A stretch of 26,576 nt of DNA. Origin: JBDNJM01 sp041687755 (GTDB taxonomy: Bacteria > Planctomycetota > UBA1135 > GCA-002686595). A program made the position numbers and the translations under genes. The notes under the pieces were generated by a model, which worked only from the letters and a program-made list of their open reading frames with translations, was not told the DNA's origin and made no database searches. The stretch is taken from positions 1-26,576 of the forward strand of contig JBDNJM010000178.1 of the NCBI GenBank assembly GCA_041687755.1, given 5' to 3'. Below, piece after piece: positions 15,501 through 22,763 of this stretch; position 1 is the stretch's first letter; every line of letters starts with the position of its first letter.

Positions 15501-16567
15501 GGATGCACCTCGTCCAGGGGCACTTCGATCTGCCCGACCTCGAGCCCGGCCCAGTTACTCAACGGCCCGGGCGCCCAGGCGCGAAGGCGCTCCAACTCCT
15601 GCGCCGAGATTAGCTCGAACTTGCTCAGCAAGCCGAGCACGAGCGCGTGCAGCCCGCGCGCCTGCCCGTCGTCCACCTTGCACGCCAGCCCGAGTCCGCT
15701 GTCGCGCACGCCGATGCAGTACACGCCCTCCGCGCCGATCTTCGGGAACAGCCGGCCGCCCGTCACGCGCGCCAGATCGGTGCACAGACGCTTGTAGTTG
15801 CCGGCGATCAGCTCGGGGTGCTCGGCGACGGCGGCCTGCATCGTGCGGCAGGCGGCTGCACGTTCGCTCGACAGGCCCGCGGGGTTCGCGACGCGCGCGA
15901 AGCCAAGCGCGAGCTGCCGGACCGACAGCCGATAGGTCGGCGCGCTGCAGCCGTCAACCGCGAACTCCAGCTCCTCCGCGGGACCCGCATCGCACATCTC
16001 CGCGACCGCCTGGGCAATCGGAGTTTGCACCGCGCCGAAGCGCGACAGGTACTCGGCCGGCTCCACCTCAAGCGCTCGCGCCAGGGTCAGGAAGCCGGCG
16101 TGCTTGCCGGAGCAGTTGTTGTGCAGCGTGCTGGGCCCGGGGCCGCCCGCGCGCTGGTCCGCCGCGACCTCCGCGCGCGTCGCGGGATCGCTCGGCGGCT
16201 GCTTGCCGCACAGCAGCGCCCGCTCGTCCAGGTCGAGCCGCCCGAGCCAGGCAGCGACTCGCTCGGTGTGAATCGACTCAGCGCTGTGGCTCGAAATCGC
16301 GAGCGCCACCTCCTCAGAACCCATCTGGAGGCGCTCGGCCGCGCCGCTCTCCAGCAGCGGGAGCGCCTGCAGCGACTTGATCGTGCTGCGCGCGAAGATC
16401 GGCGCCTCGATCTCGCCGGCCGCGGCCTGGACCGCCCCATCGGGGCCGACGAGGCACCAGGCCCCCCGATGGACGCTCTCGACGGCCGAGCCGCGCCATA
16501 CCTCGACGGTCACGGGATTAGCGGGGAAAAAGTCCAGAGCGGCACCGTTGGCTGAAGTTCGGTTCAT
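15497..16567 (-). CDS. L-asparaginase II (Rhizobium etli type)
   Basis: This is a 356-residue protein of the asparaginase II family, distinct from the classical E. coli asparaginases; it hydrolyses L-asparagine to aspartate and ammonia. Diagnostic blocks are R-S-T-I-K-S-L-Q-A-L-P (Ser 61 and Lys 64, matching the Ser-x-x-Lys pair), I-S-S-H-S-A-E-S-I-H-T, H-N-N-C-S-G-K-H-A-G (Cys 152, Lys 155) and D-G-C-S-A-P-T-Y (Cys 207). The two Cys and the Lys correspond to the zinc-site residues described for the Rhizobium etli enzyme, so the site looks intact. The start M-N-R-T at 16567 is preferred; an upstream in-frame start at 16666 would add 33 unrelated, Arg-rich residues. There is no signal peptide, so it is cytosolic. 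It heads the unit with nnrD and the HEAT gene. It is divergent from the DUF151 gene across 186 nt. Confidence 0.92.
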   Translation of the reverse strand: MNRTSANGAALDFFPANPVTVEVWRGSAVESVHRGAWCLVGPDGAVQAAAGEIEAPIFARSTIKSLQALPLLESGAAERLQMGSEEVALAISSHSAESIHTERVAAWLGRLDLDERALLCGKQPPSDPATRAEVAADQRAGGPGPSTLHNNCSGKHAGFLTLARALEVEPAEYLSRFGAVQTPIAQAVAEMCDAGPAEELEFAVDGCSAPTYRLSVRQLALGFARVANPAGLSSERAAACRTMQAAVAEHPELIAGNYKRLCTDLARVTGGRLFPKIGAEGVYCIGVRDSGLGLACKVDDGQARGLHALVLGLLSKFELISAQELERLRAWAPGPLSNWAGLEVGQIEVPLDEVHP

Positions 16568-16753
16568 GGCGGTCGATCGAGGCCTGATCCTAGCCGCGAC
16601 GGCTTGTACCCTCAGGGACAGCCGACCAAGAAGGACTCTAGACGAGACCTGGGGGACGCTCTCCAACAGGCAGCCCCCCCGAGCGGTTCACCAAGCCACC
16701 CCCCGGTACCCTTCCTCCTGATCCCGGTCGAAGCCGTCCCCAGCGAATCACCG

Positions 16754-17200
16754 ATGAGCGACTCCCAGCAGCCTGAGGGCAACGACCCCGACGACCTCGT
16801 TCAGGTCCTGCTGGACCGCATCGCGCTCCAGGCCGACGCCGACCATCAGCACATCCATCTGACCGAGCGGCACGGCAGCCGCGGCTTTTCGATCGTCATC
16901 GGCACGGTCGAGGCCAGCGAGATCCAGCGCGTCGTCGCCGGCGTCGAGGCCGAGCGCCCGCTGACCCACCGGCTGATGCACGAGACCCTGACGGCCTGCG
17001 ACGTGCGGCTGGTCGGCGTGGACATCGTGCGGCTGGATAACGGCACGTTCTTCGCCGAGCTGCGCCTCGCGCGCCCCGATACCGCCCAGGAGGTCGAGGT
17101 GGACGCCCGGCCCTCCGACGCGATCGCGCTCGCCATGCGCGCGAAGGCCCCGATCCGCGTGGCGAACCGCGTGCTCGACGCCGCGGACGCCGACGTCTGA
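16754..17200 (+). CDS. Bifunctional-nuclease (DUF151) family protein
   Basis: This is a 148-residue protein matching the DUF151 / bifunctional nuclease family, some members of which cleave both DNA and RNA. Typical blocks are F-S-I-V-I-G-T-V-E-A-S-E-I (beta strand plus helix start), R-P-L-T-H-R-L-M-H-E-T-L (the conserved R-P-x-T-H-x-L motif), F-F-A-E-L-R-L, and V-D-A-R-P-S-D-A-I-A-L-A-M-R near the C-terminus. Length is at the short end for the family, because the UVR-like tail present in some members is missing. The start M-S-D-S-Q-Q at 16754 is chosen because the domain begins soon after; the frame is open upstream to 16604 with no similarity and no better start. It is a single gene, followed by the repeat region. 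Substrate and role here are not evident. Confidence 0.88.
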   Translation: MSDSQQPEGNDPDDLVQVLLDRIALQADADHQHIHLTERHGSRGFSIVIGTVEASEIQRVVAGVEAERPLTHRLMHETLTACDVRLVGVDIVRLDNGTFFAELRLARPDTAQEVEVDARPSDAIALAMRAKAPIRVANRVLDAADADV

Positions 17201-17217
17201 GAGGCTGTTGGAAAATG

Positions 17218-17434
17218 GTGCTGCCCAGCCGAATGGCATCTCAGTTGCCTTTGGGCCCAGCGGCTAGCGCCGCTGCGGTGCTTGCTTGCCCATCGCCTGG
17301 AGGCGCTGCGGTGCTTGCTTGCCCATCGCCTGGAGGCGCTGCGGTGCTTGCTTGCCCATCGCCTGGAGGCGCTGGAGCGGACAGAGCGCTCACGGAATGC
17401 GCCGCGCGCACTCATTCACACTCCGTGAGATGCC
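17218..17434. repeat. Intergenic repeat, copy A (expanded)
   Basis: This is one of two diverged copies of an intergenic sequence. Shared blocks with copy B (17446-17560) include TCTCAGTTGCC (17239 and 17467) and GAGCGCTCACGGAATGCGCC (19 of 20 identical to copy B). Copy A is bounded by a 9-bp inverted repeat, GGCATCTCA (17235-17243) and TGAGATGCC (17426-17434). Without its 99-bp minisatellite it would be about 118 bp, like copy B. Just upstream, GAGGCTGTTGGAAAA (17201-17215) follows the DUF151 stop directly and resembles an insertion-sequence end, though I cannot name one. Confidence 0.65.
17275..17373. repeat. Perfect 33-bp tandem repeat, three copies
   Basis: Three identical head-to-tail 33-bp units start at 17275, 17308 and 17341. 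Each begins GCGGTGCTTGCTTGCCCATC and ends GGAGGCGCT. There are no spacers. The second half of the unit resembles the single corresponding segment in copy B (GCCCATCGGCTGACGCC), so the array looks like a local amplification of one module. Its perfect identity implies recent slippage or homogenisation. Confidence 0.95.
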
Positions 17435-17440
17435 GTAAGA

Positions 17441-17469
17441 AGAGGCACTGCCCCTAGCGCAGTGCCTCT
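17441..17469. terminator. Hairpin between repeat copies
   Basis: Perfect 11-bp arms AGAGGCACTGC (17441-17451) and GCAGTGCCTCT (17459-17469) enclose a 7-nt loop. It could end transcription of the DUF151 gene or be the palindromic head of repeat copy B, whose similarity to copy A starts within it. There is no T-run. Confidence 0.5.
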
Positions 17470-17560
17470 CAGTTGCCGTTCCGCCCATCGGCTGACGCCG
17501 TCGGAGCGCATAGAGCGCTCACGGATTGCGCCAGGCACGATGATTCACTCATCGCGAGGA
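17446..17560. repeat. Intergenic repeat, copy B (unexpanded)
   Basis: This is a second, diverged copy of the 17218-17434 sequence in the same orientation, without the 33-bp array. It shares CTGCCC, TCTCAGTTGCC, the GCCCATCGGCTGACGCC module, GAGCGCTCACGGATTGCGCC and ATTCACTC in the same order. It ends about 85 nt before tRNA-Ser(TGA). Confidence 0.6.
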
Positions 17561-17644
17561 CCCCCTAGCCCCCGGCGGGCAGATCTGGCAAACACCGCGG
17601 CGCCTGGCCAAGCGCACGTCCGGCCCGCTACAGTGGTCGCGGAC

Positions 17645-17732
17645 GGAGGCGTGGCAGAGCGGCCGAATGCACCGGTTTTGAAAACCGACGTGGGGCAACT
17701 CACCGGGGGTTCGAATCCCTCCGCCTCCGCCA
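17645..17732 (+). tRNA. tRNA-Ser (anticodon TGA)
   Basis: This is an 88-nt cloverleaf with the CCA end encoded. The acceptor arm GGAGGCG pairs with CGCCTCC, discriminator G, then CCA. The anticodon stem-loop reads CCGGTTTTGAAAACCG with TGA in the loop, and the long variable arm is typical of serine tRNAs. The T-arm contains GGTTCGAATCC. It decodes UCA and, by wobble, other UCN codons. Confidence 0.95.
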
Positions 17733-17765
17733 CCCCCTGACCTGCCGACGCGCGTGTGCACTCGG

Positions 17766-18299
17766 CTACATCGCGGACTCGAGCTCCAGCTCGTCCGACG
17801 GCACGCCGAGCCGCCCGCTCCACGGCTCCTGGAACAGCGGCTCGCCGACCAGGCCGGGGAAGCGCTTCCGCAGCGCAAGGTGCTCGCGCTCGGTCTCCTC
17901 GTCGCGCGCTTGGTAGACCGGCCGGAAGCGGCCCCGAATCGGCTCGTTCACCCCGGCGTTCGCGATCAAAAGGTCGAGCAGGACGATGCGGTTGACCTCC
18001 GCCTGCTCGATCCAGATCAGGCTCCACTGACCGAACAGCTGCACAGAAGCGAGCGAGGCACCCAGCGGCCCGAGGCTCGGGTCGTCGCTCCCGTCGCCGC
18101 AGCCCACCCAGACCCCGCGCAGCGGGACCGGCGAGTTGCGCTGCTTGCGGCGGGTCTCAAAGAACACGTTGAGGTCGGGCAGCGAGCGCAGCAGTTCGGC
18201 CTCGGAGCGCACCCAGGCCAGCCCGGAGCGAGCCGTCATGGAGGTCACCTGGGGGCGTGTGGCGAGGCGCGGGAAGAGTGAAAAGTAGTCGATGTTCAT
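17766..18299 (-). CDS. Hypothetical protein, divergent from LysR regulator
   Basis: This is a 177-residue protein that I do not recognise. It has no signal peptide and no clear membrane helix. The N-terminus (M-N-I-D-Y-F-S-L-F-P-R-L-A-T) is aromatic and amphipathic. A middle segment has a Gly/Asp-rich turn (V-G-C-G-D-G-S-D-D-P) followed by Q-L-F-G-Q-W-S-L-I-W-I-E-Q-A-E-V-N-R-I-V-L-L-D, which looks like a beta strand plus helix. The C-terminus is charged. The reading has normal codon bias and an ATG at 18299 facing the LysR gene across 193 nt, the usual layout for a LysR regulator and its target. It ends only 34 nt from the tRNA-Ser on the other strand. Real gene likely; function unknown. Confidence 0.6.
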   Translation of the reverse strand: MNIDYFSLFPRLATRPQVTSMTARSGLAWVRSEAELLRSLPDLNVFFETRRKQRNSPVPLRGVWVGCGDGSDDPSLGPLGASLASVQLFGQWSLIWIEQAEVNRIVLLDLLIANAGVNEPIRGRFRPVYQARDEETEREHLALRKRFPGLVGEPLFQEPWSGRLGVPSDELELESAM

Positions 18300-18492
18300 G
18301 ATCGTGTGCGGTTTGGCGGCGTCGGGGGCCGGCCCTTGGGGGCCCAGCCGGGCTTCAGCGGCGATTCCCGGGGGCCTCAGGACCTGAGGTCCCTCGCTCG
18401 GACATACTCAACATCGCCCGACCTCAACGATATATCCAATGCATAGATCTCCGCGTTTCGATATACAAAAGAGAACGATATCCCCCGACCCC
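18300..18492. promoter_or_regulatory. Divergent promoter region with palindromes
   Basis: The region between the hypothetical gene and the LysR gene contains two overlapping palindromes, CCTCAGGACCTGAGG (18375-18389) and GGACCTGAGGTCC (18380-18392). It then has an unusually AT-rich stretch with CGATAT at 18428, 18459 and 18476; two of these lie in the perfect palindromes GATATATC (18429-18436) and GATATC (18477-18482). The AT-rich block stands out from the surrounding very GC-rich DNA and is a good candidate for LysR binding and promoter melting. Exact promoters cannot be fixed. Confidence 0.5.
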
Positions 18493-19371
18493 ATGACCGC
18501 CGAACTCAACTACCACCACCTGCGCTACTTCCGCGCCGTGGCCCACCTCGGAAACCTGACCGAGGCCGCCCGCCAGCAGCACGTCTCCCAGTCTGCGATC
18601 TCGGTCCAGATCAAGAAGCTTGAGCAACAGATCGGCCACGCCCTGTTCGAGCGCACCGGCCGACGGCTGGTGTTGACCGAGGCTGGGCGGATCGCCCTGG
18701 ACCACGCCGACGCCATCTTCACGCTGGGCGAGGAGCTGCTCGGCACTCTCGGCGAGGGCGGGGCGACCGCCCGCCGGGAACTGCGTATCGGGGCCCTGGG
18801 CACCCTCTCGCGCAACTTCCAGACCGGCTTCATCCAGCCGCTGATCGGGCGCGAGGACGTGAAGCTCACGCTGCGCTCCGGCCGGCTCGGCGACCTGATG
18901 GAGCTGCTGGTCAGCCACCGCCTCGAGGTCGTGCTCTCCAACACCCTGCCCCGGCGCGAGGAGGACGCCACCTGGGTGCCGCACCCCATCGCAACCCAGC
19001 CGGTCAACGTCGTCGGGCGCCCCGCCAGCGGCCCGCCGCCCGGCGACCTCGCCGAGCTGCTGACCTCCCAGGCCCTGATCTTGCCCAGCGCCTCCAGCAG
19101 CATCCGCACCGGTTTTGACGCCCTCGTCGATAGCCTGGGCATCCGGCCGCGGGTTGCCGCCGAGGTGGACGACATGGCCATGCTGCGGCTGCTCGCCCGC
19201 GACGGCGCCGGGCTGGCCATCGTCCCCACGATCGTTGTCCGCGACGAGCTCGAGTCCGGCGCCCTAACGGTCCTCGCGGACCTCCCCGACCTGCGCGAGT
19301 CGTTCTACGCCATTACCGCCTCGCGCCGCTTCCCGAGCCCGTTGCTCGCCGAGCTAATCCCCCAGCCTTAG
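18493..19371 (+). CDS. LysR-family transcriptional regulator
   Basis: This is a 292-residue protein of the LysR type, close in pattern to the NhaR group. The N-terminal winged helix-turn-helix (about 5-62) reads L-N-Y-H-H-L-R-Y-F-R-A-V-A-H-L-G-N-L-T-E-A-A, then V-S-Q-S-A-I-S-V-Q-I-K-K-L-E and L-F-E-R-T-G-R-R-L-V-L-T-E-A-G. The substrate-binding domain (about 85-290) includes L-R-I-G-A-L-G-T-L-S-R-N-F and a late G-A-G-L-A-I-V-P block. The start M-T-A-E-L-N at 18493 matches the family's usual N-terminus; an earlier in-frame ATG at 18439 would add 18 residues and run into the probable operators. It is likely to control itself and the divergent hypothetical gene. The effector is unknown. The gene ends inside a 13-bp tandem repeat. 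Confidence 0.93.
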   Translation: MTAELNYHHLRYFRAVAHLGNLTEAARQQHVSQSAISVQIKKLEQQIGHALFERTGRRLVLTEAGRIALDHADAIFTLGEELLGTLGEGGATARRELRIGALGTLSRNFQTGFIQPLIGREDVKLTLRSGRLGDLMELLVSHRLEVVLSNTLPRREEDATWVPHPIATQPVNVVGRPASGPPPGDLAELLTSQALILPSASSSIRTGFDALVDSLGIRPRVAAEVDDMAMLRLLARDGAGLAIVPTIVVRDELESGALTVLADLPDLRESFYAITASRRFPSPLLAELIPQP

Positions 19372-19411
19372 CCCCCAGACCTAGTCCCCAGACCTAGTCC
19401 CCAGACTTAGT
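19360..19411. repeat. 13-bp tandem repeat across the LysR stop codon
   Basis: Four 13-bp units occupy 19360-19372, 19373-19385, 19386-19398 and 19399-19411. The consensus is CCCCAGACCTAGT. The two middle units are identical, the last has one change, and the first (CCCCAGCCTTAGC, three changes) contains the LysR stop codon TAG. The array may have arisen by copying the end of the gene, each unit repeating the TAG. Confidence 0.85.
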
Positions 19412-19658
19412 CCGTAGCCGGGCTCCAAGGACTCGGACCCGCCCCCCGGATCCTGTGCTTCGAGCTCGGCCCGGGCGCCGCGAACTCTGACCCGTCCCGG
19501 TGCTTCGGCACCCGACCGGCACCGCCTCCTGCGGCTAGCGCCGGCCCGCACGCAAGTCCTCAAGCGATACCTCGGCCATGGGGTTCCAGGCCGGCGCCCT
19601 CGCCGCTATCCTCTCCGCCGGAGCGAACGGCCCCTTCGGGTGCCCGCCGGTCCAGCGC
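19412..19658. other. Intergenic region upstream of tRNA-Ser(GCT)
   Basis: No gene is seen here. A small stem GGTGC-TTCG-GCACC at 19499-19512 has a stable TTCG tetraloop and may end the LysR transcript. A TATCCT near 19609 is a plausible -10 for the tRNA. Confidence 0.4.
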
Positions 19659-19749
<91 letters not shown>

Positions 19750-19841
19750 AACCCCGCCCCGTCATGGCGCAAACGCAGCCGGCTTGCTCAAAGGATGGAT
19801 CGCCGAACGGCGCAGGTCGCGCAGCCACCGGCCGCAGCGCG

Positions 19842-20420
19842 ATGCTTTCCCGCTGGATCGTCCGGATTCGTCGCAATGGAGTCTCTGGGATCCGGTCCAC
19901 AGGAGCGCGCATCGTGGGGCTTGCCGCGCCACTGTTCTTGCTCGCCCTCGGCAGCTGCAAGGCCCAGCGCGTCATCACGTTCACCTCGAACCCTCCCGGC
20001 GCGATCATCCGCCTGGACGACGAGGTCATCGGCGTGACGCCCCTGCAGCGCGAGTTCCTGCACTACGGAACCCACCTCGTCACGTTCTACAAGCCGGGCT
20101 TCCTCACCCTGGACAAGCTGCACAAAACCGTGCCGCCTTGGTACGGGCGCTTCCCGCTGGACATCGTCAGCGAGGTGCTGATTCCGATCGGCTGGCGCGA
20201 CGACGAGCGCGTCCACGCGGAGCTTGTCGCCGGCAGCGAGCCGCTCAAGGCGCCCACCTTCCGCTCTGCGATGGACCGCGCCGAAGCGTTGCGCCGCGCC
20301 GGCCCCAGCGGCCCGACGAGCCTCCCGCCCGCGATCACCGACGACGGCAATCTACTCGACGACCCCGAAGTCCCCCCGCCTCCGCCGGGCGTCAACGCGG
20401 GATCGCCGGTCGGCAACTGA
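19842..20420 (+). CDS. PEGA-domain lipoprotein
   Basis: This is a 192-residue protein. A long basic N-terminus and a hydrophobic segment lead to the lipobox L-G-S-C (Cys 39), so it is probably lipid-anchored. Directly after follows a PEGA-like domain: V-I-T-F-T-S-N-P-P-G-A-I-I-R-L-D-D, then G-V-T-P-L, then Y-G-T-H-L-V-T-F-Y-K-P-G-F. PEGA domains are beta-sandwich modules of surface proteins with a binding role. The C-terminus is Pro/Asp-rich and disordered (P-E-V-P-P-P-P-P-G-V). The M-L-S-R-W start at 19842 is chosen to keep the signal peptide near normal length; an in-frame ATG at 19764 directly after the tRNA would add 26 polar residues. A hairpin lies 16 nt beyond the stop. Confidence 0.78.
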   Translation: MLSRWIVRIRRNGVSGIRSTGARIVGLAAPLFLLALGSCKAQRVITFTSNPPGAIIRLDDEVIGVTPLQREFLHYGTHLVTFYKPGFLTLDKLHKTVPPWYGRFPLDIVSEVLIPIGWRDDERVHAELVAGSEPLKAPTFRSAMDRAEALRRAGPSGPTSLPPAITDDGNLLDDPEVPPPPPGVNAGSPVGN

Positions 20421-20435
20421 GCCGTCCAGGCTGGG

Positions 20436-20458
20436 GGGGGAGAGGAGTCCGCTCCCCC
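20436..20458 (+). terminator. Hairpin after the PEGA lipoprotein gene
   Basis: Arms GGGGGAG (20436-20442) and CTCCCCC (20452-20458) enclose a 9-nt loop, 16 nt downstream of the stop. There is no T-run. The rest of the spacer to the murD start has no gene; a TGTAAATC stretch near 20549 might be part of the murD promoter. Confidence 0.5.
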
Positions 20459-20635
20459 GGGTCGCGATCCTCACCGGGTAGCGACGCGCTCGGCCCGCAC
20501 CCTGCCGAGCAACCGGGCGCGGCAACCTCGAGCCCGGCGCGAAATCGGCGATGTAAATCGACGAAAACACCGTGCGCCGCCGCTCTGTGGGGCTCCTCGC
20601 TTGATCGCCGGGCGCCGCGCTCGAATGATGCGGGC

Positions 20636-21976
20636 ATGGAACAGACGTCCGTCGAGCCCGGCCAGCGCGCGGTCGTCCTCGGCCTCGGACGGTTCGGGGG
20701 CGGGACCGGGGCGGCGCGCTACCTCGCGCGGCAGGGCGCGCGGGTCATCGCGACGGATCTGCGCTCGGCCGCCGAGCTCCCCGAGGCGGTCGCGGCCCTC
20801 GAAGGACTGGAGAACGTCGAGCTGGTGCTCGGCCGTCATCGCGCAGCTGACCTTGAGTCCGCAGCGCTGGTCGTCGCGAACCCCGCGGTGCCGCGCTCCA
20901 GCCCGTGGTTGCAGTGCGCGAAGCGCGCGCGTATCACGACCGAGATCGAGCTGCTGCTGGGCGCGACGCACGCGCGGCGCATCGGCGTCACCGGGACCCA
21001 CGGCAAGACCTCGACCGCGACCTTCACCGCGCGACTGCTCGAGGCCGCGGGGTGCCGCGTCGCCCTGGGCGGCAACCTCGGCGGCTCCTTGCTCGACCGC
21101 CTCGGAGAGCTCGATGAGCGCACGGTGCTCGTGCTCGAACTGTCGTCCTACCAGCTCGAGCATCTGGGGGCGCCTCCCGCCAACGCCCGGCCGTTCGAGG
21201 CGCTGGCGGTCACGGGTTTGCTCGACGACCACCTGGACCGGCACGGCGGTCGCCCCGGCTACTCGGCCGCGAAGCGCCGAATCCTCGAGCTCGGTGGGCC
21301 CGAGAGTTCGGTCTGGGTCGAAGCCGACCTCGCGCGCAGCAACGAATGGCATGCAGCGCTCGAGGCCGGGGGCTTTGCATCCATCGACCGCTTCCGTGCC
21401 AGCACCGGGCCCGCGCATCCCGATCTGCCCGAGCTCGGACAACTTCCCGCCTTCCAACGGGCGAACGTCGCGCTCGCGCTTGGCCTGGCGAGTCGATTCG
21501 TCTCGGACCGCCCGGCGCTGCTCGCAACCCTGCCGACGCTCTCCACTCCCGAGCATCGGGGCGAACGCCTGGCCCCCGCACGGGTCCCCGGCGGCGAGCT
21601 CGCCGTGATCGACAACGGCGTCTCGACCACGCCCGACTCCAGCGCCGCCGTCGTCGCCGGCCTCACCGGCCCGCTGCGACTGCTCGTCGGCGGGCACGAC
21701 AAGGGCCTCGACCTCGCGCCGCTGCTGCGCGCCTGCCGCGGTCGGCTCGCGCGCGCCTACGCCTTCGGCGCCGCGGCCGAGGCCTTCGCCGCCGCCTTCG
21801 ATGCAGCCGGCCTGCCGGTCCTCGCGACCGGCCCGCTCGAATCCGCCGTCGCCCGGGCCCTGGCAGAGGCCCAGCCGGGCGACACGCTCGTCTTCTCCCC
21901 CGCCGCGGCCAGCTTCGACGCCTTCCCCAACTTCCGGGAGCGCGCCCTCGCGTTCCGGCGAGCCCTCGAGCTCTGA
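20636..21976 (+). CDS. murD: UDP-N-acetylmuramoyl-alanine--D-glutamate ligase, variant
   Basis: This is a 446-residue Mur ligase that adds D-Glu to UDP-MurNAc-L-Ala in cytoplasmic peptidoglycan synthesis. A Rossmann-like N-terminus (V-V-L-G-L-G-R-F-G-G-G) is followed by the P-loop T-G-T-H-G-K-T-S (119-126). Then come L-E-L-S-S-Y-Q-L-E, D-D-H-L-D-R-H and Y-S-A-A-K-R-R, whose Lys 213 corresponds to the carbamylated lysine. The C-terminal domain has G-G-H-D-K (352-356) and S-P-A-A-A-S-F-D-A-F-P-N-F, which match the D-Glu-binding residues. The usual N-D-S-K-A-T-N signature is instead D-N-G-V-S-T-T (326-332): the Thr is kept, the Lys is lost and the Asp is shifted. The gene is alone, not in a dcw cluster, so it could be the only MurD or a specialised paralogue. 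The ATG at 20636 has no ribosome-binding site. Confidence 0.88.
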   Translation: MEQTSVEPGQRAVVLGLGRFGGGTGAARYLARQGARVIATDLRSAAELPEAVAALEGLENVELVLGRHRAADLESAALVVANPAVPRSSPWLQCAKRARITTEIELLLGATHARRIGVTGTHGKTSTATFTARLLEAAGCRVALGGNLGGSLLDRLGELDERTVLVLELSSYQLEHLGAPPANARPFEALAVTGLLDDHLDRHGGRPGYSAAKRRILELGGPESSVWVEADLARSNEWHAALEAGGFASIDRFRASTGPAHPDLPELGQLPAFQRANVALALGLASRFVSDRPALLATLPTLSTPEHRGERLAPARVPGGELAVIDNGVSTTPDSSAAVVAGLTGPLRLLVGGHDKGLDLAPLLRACRGRLARAYAFGAAAEAFAAAFDAAGLPVLATGPLESAVARALAEAQPGDTLVFSPAAASFDAFPNFRERALAFRRALEL

Positions 21977-22172
21977 GTTCCGGGCCCTGGACCCCGGGCC
22001 CTCCAAACCGGCTCCGACCGCCCCAGCAGCCCGTTGTCTAGGCTTAAATCGGGCCAGCCGGAGCGCCCCCGGGATCCTGCTCAAAGAACACCTATTATTC
22101 GGCGAGTCCCGGGCGCATGGACGGGTAGTCAGAGAAGACGGAGCGAGCGATCCCCGCTGCCCCGACCCCCGA

Positions 22173-22763
22173 ATGAACTGCCAGGTCTGCAACAAGCGCG
22201 AAGCCCGCATCCAGGTCACCGAACTGATCGTGGCCGAGAGCCAGCCCGACAGCGCCGCCGTGCCCGAGCAGGCCGCCACCCAGCGCAGCCTGTGCATGGA
22301 ATGCGCCACCGCGGGCCAGCTGCCCGTCTCCGTGGTCAAGAAGGCCCCGCTGGACATCTGGAAGCTGCTCCAGCAGACCGCCGAGAAGCACCGCCGCGAC
22401 ACCCAGGTCGAGTGCCCCGACTGTGGGATGACCCTAGGTGAGTTTCGCGCCAAGGGCCGGCTCGGCTGCCCGCGGGACTACGAGATCTTCCGCGAGCACC
22501 TCGATCCGCTACTGAAGCGGATCCACAACGCCGGCGGGCACGTCGGACGGCTGCCCGACGTCGTGCCGGAAGAGGACCCCTCGGAGGGTCTGGCCCTGCC
22601 GTCCTCGCTCGAGGCCTCCCAGCCCGCCCCCGTCGAGCCGCCCCAAAAGCCCAAGCCCTCACCCCGGGCCAAGCTCAGCTCAGAACTCGAGGCCGCTATC
22701 GCCTCCGAGGACTACGAGCGTGCTGCCGAGCTCCGCGACCGCCTGAGCGAGCTCGATTCGTAG
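22173..22763 (+). CDS. McsA-like zinc-finger/UVR-domain protein
   Basis: This is a 196-residue protein with the McsA layout: an N-terminal zinc site (C-Q-V-C at 3-6, C-M-E-C at 41-44), a second one (C-P-D-C at 81-84, C-P-R-D at 99-102), a Pro-rich linker, and a C-terminal UVR motif (about 165-196, L-E-A-A-I-A-S-E-D-Y-E-R-A-A-E-L-R-D-R-L). McsA proteins activate the arginine kinase McsB and work with ClpC in stress proteolysis. The last zinc knuckle has Asp where Bacillus-type proteins have Cys, so metal binding at that site may be weaker or use the Asp. clpC follows after 481 nt on the same strand, and no mcsB lies between. The ATG at 22173 is set by the conserved M-N-C-Q start. Confidence 0.87.
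   Translation: MNCQVCNKREARIQVTELIVAESQPDSAAVPEQAATQRSLCMECATAGQLPVSVVKKAPLDIWKLLQQTAEKHRRDTQVECPDCGMTLGEFRAKGRLGCPRDYEIFREHLDPLLKRIHNAGGHVGRLPDVVPEEDPSEGLALPSSLEASQPAPVEPPQKPKPSPRAKLSSELEAAIASEDYERAAELRDRLSELDS

Noticed and set aside
17275..17373. CRISPR array of 33-bp repeats
   Set aside because: The repeats are directly head to tail with no spacers, only three copies, and no cas genes are near.
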